A stretch of 64,000 nt of DNA from Phycisphaerales bacterium (GTDB lineage: Bacteria > Planctomycetota > Phycisphaerae > Phycisphaerales > UBA1924): NCBI GenBank assembly GCA_029260375.1, contig JAJDDI010000053.1, positions 62,001-126,000 on the forward strand, read 5' to 3'. Below, piece by piece: positions 58,905 through 64,000 of this stretch. A program made the translations under genes and the position numbers. The first letter of the stretch is position 1. Every line of letters starts with the position of its first letter. Below the pieces are notes generated by a model that saw only the letters and a program-made list of their open reading frames with translations, was not told the DNA's origin and made no database searches.

Positions 58905-60662
58905 ATGCCCGCCCAAAGCACCCCCTACTACGTCACCACCCCCATCTACTACGTCAACGACCGCCCGCACATCGGGCACTGCTACACCACGCTCGTCGCC
59001 GACGTCGCCGCCCGGGCCCAGCGCCTCATCGGGCGCCCCGTCTTCTTCCTGACGGGCACCGACGAGCACGCCGAGAAGGTCGTCACCTCCGCCCGCGAGC
59101 ACGACATGTCGCCCATGCAGTGGGCGACCCTCAACGCCGAGCGGTTCAAGGAGGCCTTCGCCTTCATGAACTTCTCCAACGACGACTTCGTGCGCACCAC
59201 CGAGGACCGCCACACCACCCGCGCCGCGGCCTACATCCAGAGGCTCATCGACTCGGGCGACATCGAGCTGGGCGACTACGTCGGCTGGTTCGACCCCTCC
59301 CAGGAGGAGTACGTCACCGAAACAGCCGCCAAGGAGCACGACTACAAGAGCCCCGTCACGGGCAAGCCCCTCGAGAAACGCACCGAGCAGAACTACTTCT
59401 TCCGCCTCGACAAGCACGAGGCCTGGCTCAAGGACCAGATCGAGTCGGGCGCTGTCCGTGTCCTGCCCGACGCGCGCAAGAACGAGGTGCTCGGCCGCAT
59501 CAAGGGCGGGCTGCAGAAGGTCCCCGTCTCGCGCAAGATCAAGGAGGGCGACGCCGACTGGGGCATCGCCATGCCCGGCGACCCGGACCACCGCATCTAC
59601 GTCTGGATCGAGGCGCTGTGCAACTACCTGACGACGATGGACACCGACGAGCGCCGCCGCTTCTGGCCGCCGCTCGACGAGGCAGGGGGGGCTGGAAGCC
59701 CCCCCCTCCGGGAGGAGGGCGGGCCGCCGCAGATCGTGCACCTCATGGCCAAGGACATCCTCTGGTTCCACGCGGTCATCTGGCCCGCGATGCTCCGCGC
59801 GTTGGGCGAGCGCCCGCCGAGCGTGGTGTACGCGCACGCGTACTGGATCAGCGAGGGGACGAAGATGTCCAAGTCTTTGGGCAACTTCATCGAGATCGAC
59901 CAGCTCCGCGCGTACGCCGACAAGTACTCCCTCGACGCCGTCCGCTGGTTCCTCATGACCCAGGGCCCGCTGGGCGCGACCGACGCGGACTTTGCGCACC
60001 ACCGCTTCATCGAGGTCTACAACGCCAATCTCGCGAATGGTATTGGCAATGCAACCAGCCGTGTCGGAAACATGATTGCAAAATACTTCGAAGGCGAGGT
60101 ACCGAACTGGGCCGATTTCTCAGCTGACGACCACCCTAAGTTAGGCGATGCGAATGACACCTTCGACCTTTCGGAGTCCATTCGTGGCGAAAGCTTGCAG
60201 GAGATCGTTCGCGCATATGTACGTGAAGTGCAACCTGAAGTAGATTCGCTTGACTTGGCATCATTTTCGGAACGAGGCGTTGGGATTGTGAGAGCCGTCG
60301 ATGGCTACATCACTCGGCTTCGCCCATTTGAGTACGCGAAGATGTTGAAGATTGTGGAAGGACACGATCTTCGTTGGGTAAATCTTTGTCTCGGCACAAT
60401 GATGTATGAAGCTGGCGAAGCACTGAGAATCGCCTCGCTGCTATTTGCACCGATCATGCCCGAGAAAATGGCCGAGGTCTGGCGCAACTGGAGCTGCGAC
60501 CACCTGAACGACCCCAGCGACGCCAACTCAGGCTTTGTCGCGCCATTGAGCAAACTCGCTGAGTGGGGCGGCGACTACTCGCTCAAACCCGGCCAGAAAA
60601 TCACCAAGGGCGAGGCCCTGTTCATGCGCGCCGACCCCAGCGACCCCGCCCCGGGCTCGTAA
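58905..60662 (+). CDS. metG: methionine--tRNA ligase
   Basis: Charges tRNA-Met. 585 residues with class I signatures: TTPIYYVNDRPHIGHCYTTL (HIGH) at the start, LTGTDEHAEKV, and GTKMSKSLGN near residue 323. No zinc-knuckle cysteines are seen, so it is the zinc-free MetG2 type, and the C-terminal tRNA-binding domain is absent, as in MetG2. Between residues 259 and 275 a palindromic repeat is read in frame. From about 60015 to 60480 (anticodon-binding helices) G+C and codon use are much lower than before and after. Confidence 0.93.
   Translation: MPAQSTPYYVTTPIYYVNDRPHIGHCYTTLVADVAARAQRLIGRPVFFLTGTDEHAEKVVTSAREHDMSPMQWATLNAERFKEAFAFMNFSNDDFVRTTEDRHTTRAAAYIQRLIDSGDIELGDYVGWFDPSQEEYVTETAAKEHDYKSPVTGKPLEKRTEQNYFFRLDKHEAWLKDQIESGAVRVLPDARKNEVLGRIKGGLQKVPVSRKIKEGDADWGIAMPGDPDHRIYVWIEALCNYLTTMDTDERRRFWPPLDEAGGAGSPPLREEGGPPQIVHLMAKDILWFHAVIWPAMLRALGERPPSVVYAHAYWISEGTKMSKSLGNFIEIDQLRAYADKYSLDAVRWFLMTQGPLGATDADFAHHRFIEVYNANLANGIGNATSRVGNMIAKYFEGEVPNWADFSADDHPKLGDANDTFDLSESIRGESLQEIVRAYVREVQPEVDSLDLASFSERGVGIVRAVDGYITRLRPFEYAKMLKIVEGHDLRWVNLCLGTMMYEAGEALRIASLLFAPIMPEKMAEVWRNWSCDHLNDPSDANSGFVAPLSKLAEWGGDYSLKPGQKITKGEALFMRADPSDPAPGS
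59685..59719. repeat. palindromic repeat read in frame inside metG
   Basis: GGGGGGGCT gga AGCCCCCCC (59685-59705) followed by CTCCGGGAGGAGGG. It gives the peptide EAGGAGSPPLREEGGPP between DEAG and QIVHLMAKDILWF, i.e. in a loop before the conserved catalytic-domain strand. Confidence 0.6.
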
Positions 60663-60669
60663 CCTCTCT

Positions 60670-60740
60670 GGTGGGGCAGGCGTCCCGCCTGCCTCTCCGC
60701 GTCAATGTCTCTTCCCGGCAGGCGGGACGCCTGCCCCACC
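60670..60740. repeat. exact inverted repeat pair between metG and the HAD gene
   Basis: GGTGGGGCAGGCGTCCCGCC plus TGCC (60670-60693) and its exact reverse complement (60717-60740), 24 bp each with a 23-base spacer. The unit is also present, degenerate, inside glmM (2306-2337). The hairpin could also act as an end for the metG transcript. Confidence 0.85.
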
Positions 60741-60751
60741 AAGTCCGCCCC

Positions 60752-61438
60752 ATGCTCGACTGCGCCCTCATCATCTTCGACTGCGACGGCGTCCTCGTGG
60801 ACACCGAGCCCACCACCAACGCCCTGCTGGCCGCCTGCGCCACCGAGGCCGGCCTGCCCATGAGCGTGCAGGACTCCATCAACACCTTCAAGGGGCGCGA
60901 CCTCAACGAGATCGTCAGCGAGCTCGAGGCCCGCCTGGCCCGCCCCCTCCCGGGCTTCCTCGACACCTTCCGCGCCCGCATGTTCGAGGCCTTCGAGACC
61001 AGCCCGCCCCCGCCCGTCGCGGGCGCGATGGAGCTGCTCGACCACCTCGACGCATCGCCCACCGCCCCGCGCCGCTGCGTCGCCTCCAACGGGCCGGTCA
61101 AGAAAATGCTCGCCTCGCTCACCGGCGCCAGGATGCTCCACCGCTTCGCCTGCGACATCACCCCGGGACACCTGGACGGGCACGCGATATTTAGCGCCTA
61201 CGACGTGGGCGTCTGGAAGCCCGAGCCGGACCTGTTCCTGCACGCCGCCCGGACGATGGGCGCCGACCCCGACGCCTGCATCGTGATCGAGGACAGCGCC
61301 AGCGGCGTCGTCGCGGCCCGGCGCGCGGGGATGCGGGTCATCGCCCTGGCCGGGCTCACCCACGCGCCGGCGCTCCAGGACGCGGGCGCGACGCGTGTCA
61401 TCTCATCGCTCGACGAACTGCGCGCCCCGCCCCGCTGA
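60752..61438 (+). CDS. HAD-superfamily phosphatase, beta-phosphoglucomutase/phosphatase-like
   Basis: 228 residues: nucleophile motif LIIFDCDGVLVDTEP, cap domain of helical type 1 (SVQDSINTFKGRDLNEIVSE), second motif CVASNGPVKKML, Lys in VGVWKPEPDLFLHAARTMGA and the acidic motif CIVIEDSASGVVAARRAGMR. The order matches sugar-phosphate phosphatases of the beta-phosphoglucomutase group (such as YieH/YfbT). ATG 60752 is the first after the inverted repeat. Substrate unknown. Confidence 0.88.
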   Translation: MLDCALIIFDCDGVLVDTEPTTNALLAACATEAGLPMSVQDSINTFKGRDLNEIVSELEARLARPLPGFLDTFRARMFEAFETSPPPPVAGAMELLDHLDASPTAPRRCVASNGPVKKMLASLTGARMLHRFACDITPGHLDGHAIFSAYDVGVWKPEPDLFLHAARTMGADPDACIVIEDSASGVVAARRAGMRVIALAGLTHAPALQDAGATRVISSLDELRAPPR

Positions 61439-61637
61439 GCCCCAGATCCAGGGGAGATTCCTCACAACCGCTACGATCCCACTCGCCCCCACCCTCGCCG
61501 CACATGCCGCCGCCGTCTTGCTCATCGCGTCCAGTCGTGCGCACATCGAACCGAAGGTGTTGTGAATCTGCCCGCCAGAATGCGGGCGATGTGCTCACAA
61601 ACCCCCCTGATCCGGGGGCGGGCACGAAGGGGCCGCG

Positions 61638-63416
61638 TTGAACATCCTTCTGATCGATCCGAGCCCGATCGTCCGCGAATGCGTGGCGCTCCTGCTGCGC
61701 GCTCGCAAGGACCGTGTCCAGGTCGCCGCCTCGGCCGAGGAAGGCCGGGCCTATCTCGCCACGTACCCGATCGAGCTCATCATCATCGACCCCGAGATCG
61801 ACGCCGGCGAAGGCCTCGAGCTCATCCGCGTCATCCGCCACGATCCCAAGCTCGGCGCCACGCCCCTGCTCGTCCTGACGCACGCCAAGGACAAGAGCAT
61901 CATTCTCCAGCTCGTCGAGCTGGGTGTCTCGCACTGCCTGCTCAAGTCCAACTTCAGCATCGACGCGTTCTGCAAGCGCCTCGCCATCGCGTCCAAGAGC
62001 CACCCCCGCCCGATCGAGCAGGATCCCGGGCCGGCCGACCCCGACGCGATCGCCCCCCAAGACGCGCCCGGCGGCGCGGTCACCGCGAGCATGACCAGGG
62101 TCGAGCTGCCCACGACGGCCCAAGCGGTCCAGGGCCTCAAGGAACTCAAGCCGGTCGTTGCGCGCAAGGACCTGCTCCAACGCCTGCAAGACGTCAGCGA
62201 GCTTCGCGCCATCTCGCCCGCGGTCGCCAACGTGATGCGCCTGGCCGGGCGCAAGGAGACCTCCACCGCCGCGCTGGTCAAGGCCGTCCGTGTCGATCAC
62301 GCGATCGCGCTCAAGGTGATCAAGCTCGCCAACTCCAGCGCCTACACGCGCGGCGACCCGGTCACCAGCGTCAAGGACGCCGTCGTGCGCATCGGCACGG
62401 ACTCCATCCGCCAGGCCGTGACCAACATCGGCATCATCGACCAGCTCTCGGCCACGAGCGTCCTGCCGGGCTTCTCCCCCGGGCTCTTCTGGGAGCACGC
62501 CATCGCCGTCGCCATCACCGCCGCAGAACTCGCCCGTCAGACCCGCGAGATCGAGCCCGACCAGGCCTTCACCATGGGCCTCCTGCACGACATCGGGCGC
62601 ATCCTGCTGGCCGAGGCGATCCCGGACCAGTACGCGGCCGTCGCCCAGCAGGCCAAGTCGCTCTCGCTCCCGCTCGAGCAGCTCGAGAAGCGCATGCTGC
62701 TGATGACCCACGCCGAGGTCGCCCAGGAGATCCTGCGCACCTGGGGCATGCCACGCGAACTCATGGATCCCATCGTCTACCACCACCTGTCGATGAGCAA
62801 CATCCGCTCGGCCAGCCCCAAGCACGCCAACGCCATCGCCATCGTCGCGCTGGCCGATCGCCTCGTGCACGCGATGGAGATCGGCGCCAGCGGCAACGAC
62901 GCGATCTACCCCACCGAGGACTTCTTCGAGGCTCTCCGTCTGCCGCCAGAGACGCTCAGCACCCTCGCCGAGAAGATCCCCGAGATGACCGACGATCTCA
63001 AGATCGCCATGCTCGCCGGGTCCGACTCGTCGCCGACGCTCTCGCGCGTTTCCGCCGCGCTCCCGCCCTTGCTGTACGTCTCGTCCTCGCCCTCCGACGC
63101 GATTCGTCTCGTCATGTCCCCCGACGGGCAAAGCCCCGAGGACCCGCCCACGCTCGCGGTCGTCCGCCTCCGCGCCGCCGACGAGCGGGCCTCGCTCACG
63201 AGCGTGCTGCTGGATCTGGAGCGCGAGGCCGGCATCGCCCCCCTGCCCGTGCTCATGCTCTCTCCCGCGGGCAACCTGCTCATCCAGGAGAACCACCTCC
63301 AGGGGCGGGCGCACGCGACTCTCGCACTCCCCACCACGCGTGAGCGTGTCCGGGACGGTATCGAATCCCTCTGCTCCGCCTCGCGCCAGGCAAGCGACGC
63401 CCGCCACGCCGCCTGA
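61638..63416 (+). CDS. response regulator receiver domain fused to an HDOD domain
   Basis: 592 residues. The TTG start at 61638 (after AAGGGG) opens directly into a receiver domain: MNILLIDPSPIVRECVALLL, phospho-acceptor in ELIIIDPEIDAGEGLEL and Lys in VSHCLLKSNF. After a linker comes the HDOD domain (DLLQRLQDVSELRAISPAVA, LVKAVRVDHAIALKVIKLAN, MGLLHDIGRILLAEAIPDQY, EVAQEILRTWGM). The last 130 residues are another, unnamed alpha/beta-like part. HDOD regulators take part in signalling linked to motility, cell cycle or c-di-GMP. Standing alone without a kinase gene. Confidence 0.88.
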   Translation: MNILLIDPSPIVRECVALLLRARKDRVQVAASAEEGRAYLATYPIELIIIDPEIDAGEGLELIRVIRHDPKLGATPLLVLTHAKDKSIILQLVELGVSHCLLKSNFSIDAFCKRLAIASKSHPRPIEQDPGPADPDAIAPQDAPGGAVTASMTRVELPTTAQAVQGLKELKPVVARKDLLQRLQDVSELRAISPAVANVMRLAGRKETSTAALVKAVRVDHAIALKVIKLANSSAYTRGDPVTSVKDAVVRIGTDSIRQAVTNIGIIDQLSATSVLPGFSPGLFWEHAIAVAITAAELARQTREIEPDQAFTMGLLHDIGRILLAEAIPDQYAAVAQQAKSLSLPLEQLEKRMLLMTHAEVAQEILRTWGMPRELMDPIVYHHLSMSNIRSASPKHANAIAIVALADRLVHAMEIGASGNDAIYPTEDFFEALRLPPETLSTLAEKIPEMTDDLKIAMLAGSDSSPTLSRVSAALPPLLYVSSSPSDAIRLVMSPDGQSPEDPPTLAVVRLRAADERASLTSVLLDLEREAGIAPLPVLMLSPAGNLLIQENHLQGRAHATLALPTTRERVRDGIESLCSASRQASDARHAA

Positions 63417-63555
63417 GCCCGCCACGCCGCGGCGCTCGCCCCTTGCTTCGGCGCACGCCCCGAGCTATAGCTAGAGCAAGGACTTGGAACGATCCTGACC
63501 GCCCTTTCCGCCCGCGGGCCCGAGCTGTTCCGCGGGCGCCCCGCAAGGACCTCTC

Positions 63556-63819
63556 ATGCCTCACATCATCGCCGAACCCTGCCTGGGCACCAAAGACACG
63601 AGCTGCGTCGACTCCTGCCCGGTGGACTGCATCCACCCGACCAAGGACGAGCCCGACTTCGAGTCCGCCACCCAGCTCTTCATCGACCCGGACACCTGCA
63701 TCGACTGCGGCCTGTGCGTCGACGAGTGCCCCGTCCAGGCCATCTACCAGGACGAGGACCTCCCCGAAGAGTGGAACAACTACGTCCAGATCAACATCGA
63801 CTACTACGCGGACAAGTGA
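63556..63819 (+). CDS. fdxA: ferredoxin, 7Fe type (3Fe-4S/4Fe-4S)
   Basis: 87 residues with the FdxA pattern: EPCLGTKDTSCVDSCPVDCI (first cluster) and DTCIDCGLCVDECPVQAIYQ (second cluster). The first motif has the longer Cys spacing of 7Fe ferredoxins. Acidic C terminus with QINIDYYADK. Electron carrier of the cytoplasm. The leader holds a perfect 9-bp stem CGCCCGCGG / CCGCGGGCG (63509-63538); the ribosome site is weak. Confidence 0.92.
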   Translation: MPHIIAEPCLGTKDTSCVDSCPVDCIHPTKDEPDFESATQLFIDPDTCIDCGLCVDECPVQAIYQDEDLPEEWNNYVQINIDYYADK

Positions 63820-63828
63820 GTCAGAATC

Positions 63829-63856
63829 GCTCCGGACAGCCTCCGCCGCCCGGAGC
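63829..63856. terminator. hairpin between ferredoxin and the right-edge gene
   Basis: GCTCCGG / CCGGAGC with a 14-base loop lies between the two convergent stops; no T run follows in either direction, so only a weak terminator candidate. Confidence 0.35.
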
Positions 63857-63864
63857 AAGTTCGA

Positions 63865-64000
63865 TCAACATCCGGTCAAGAACATTGCGACGTACGTATC
63901 CATATCGTCAACGTTCAAGACTCCGTTCCCGTCAAGGTCAGCGTTGAGGTTTCCGCCGAGAAACCACGCGACGTAGGCATCCAGATCATCCACGTTTGCC
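63865..64000 (-). CDS. dockerin-tailed secreted protein, 5' part outside window
   Basis: The minus-strand frame is open from the right edge to a TGA at 63865. The 44 visible residues read ANVDDLDAYVAWFLGG, then NADLDGNGVLNVDDMDTYV and AMFLTGC. DLDGNGVLNVDD is an EF-hand type calcium loop, so this is a classical dockerin-like C terminus, different from the DFSDV/GCP tails in 32741-43231. Lower G+C than neighbours. The catalytic part of the protein is not in the window. Confidence 0.75.
   Translation of the reverse strand, partial: ANVDDLDAYVAWFLGGNLNADLDGNGVLNVDDMDTYVAMFLTGC

Noticed and set aside
61562-63343. 593-codon plus-strand frame over the REC-HDOD gene
   Set aside because: Same strand but shifted frame, Arg/His/Pro-rich; the receiver and HDOD motifs are in the other frame.

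Overview
The window looks like a chromosomal piece of a high-GC planctomycete, most likely of class Phycisphaerae. Pointers are the very high G+C with strong G/C third codon positions, many small zinc-ribbon membrane proteins of unknown function, three ECF sigma/anti-sigma modules, and five secreted proteins that end in the same roughly 55-residue double DFSDV tail closing in GCP (the GC-type dockerin domain of Phycisphaerae). This placement is inference from family content; no rRNA gene is present.

Layout. 1-1419: start of a tailed-phage portal protein gene that runs off the left edge. 1727-7462: housekeeping genes (phosphoglucosamine mutase, a 6-pyruvoyl/6-carboxy-tetrahydropterin synthase paralogue, polyphosphate kinase, an FAD/NAD(P) reductase). 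7489-12403: two adjacent ECF sigma modules with membrane partners on the minus strand, plus a zinc-ribbon membrane protein. 12511-13611: class I fructose-bisphosphate aldolase. 13763-15423: an AT-richer island with a small membrane protein and a membrane-anchored PLD-like protein. 15448-19318: a PAS-LuxR regulator, a MITE-like element, a degenerate receiver protein, and heptose genes (GmhB, heptosyltransferase). 19634-24763: tRNA-Ala, a TetR-controlled redox/hydrolase operon with two operator palindromes, and a glutamate-synthase-like FMN protein. 24958-32528: a short flagellin, a YciE-like ferritin-fold protein, a DUF2179-type membrane protein, NhaA, and a four-gene coupled membrane redox locus with a ferric-reductase/Rieske fusion, then a zinc-ribbon membrane protein. 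32529-43231: a structured leader RNA followed by five secreted GC-dockerin proteins (two metalloproteases, a subtilisin, a protein of unknown function, an HAF-repeat protein). 43410-45148: uracil phosphoribosyltransferase facing a yeast-type cytosine deaminase, a pyrimidine salvage pair, then tRNA-Leu. 45380-49949: DoxX protein, a large VWA/TPR-like protein, thymidylate kinase. 49951-51894: palindromic repeats and a REP-associated tyrosine transposase bounded by an exact 31-bp inverted repeat. 51920-58821: PlsY, a SpoIIE-type phosphatase, an unknown exported protein, a third ECF module and a DUF4174 lipoprotein. 58905-63819: MetG, a HAD phosphatase, a REC-HDOD regulator and a 7Fe-type ferredoxin. 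63865-64000: the 3' end of another dockerin-tailed secreted protein.

Cross-cutting signals. Short palindromic repeats sit in frame inside core genes (glmM twice, the FAD reductase, metG). Two core genes (glmM, metG) and one anti-sigma-like gene contain internal stretches of clearly lower G+C and different codon choice. The most promising leads for something undescribed are the structured RNA leader before the secreted protease array, the phage-portal fragment that has no terminase gene upstream of it, the AT-rich membrane PLD-like pair, and the Rieske/ferric-reductase locus with its tiny coupled membrane proteins.
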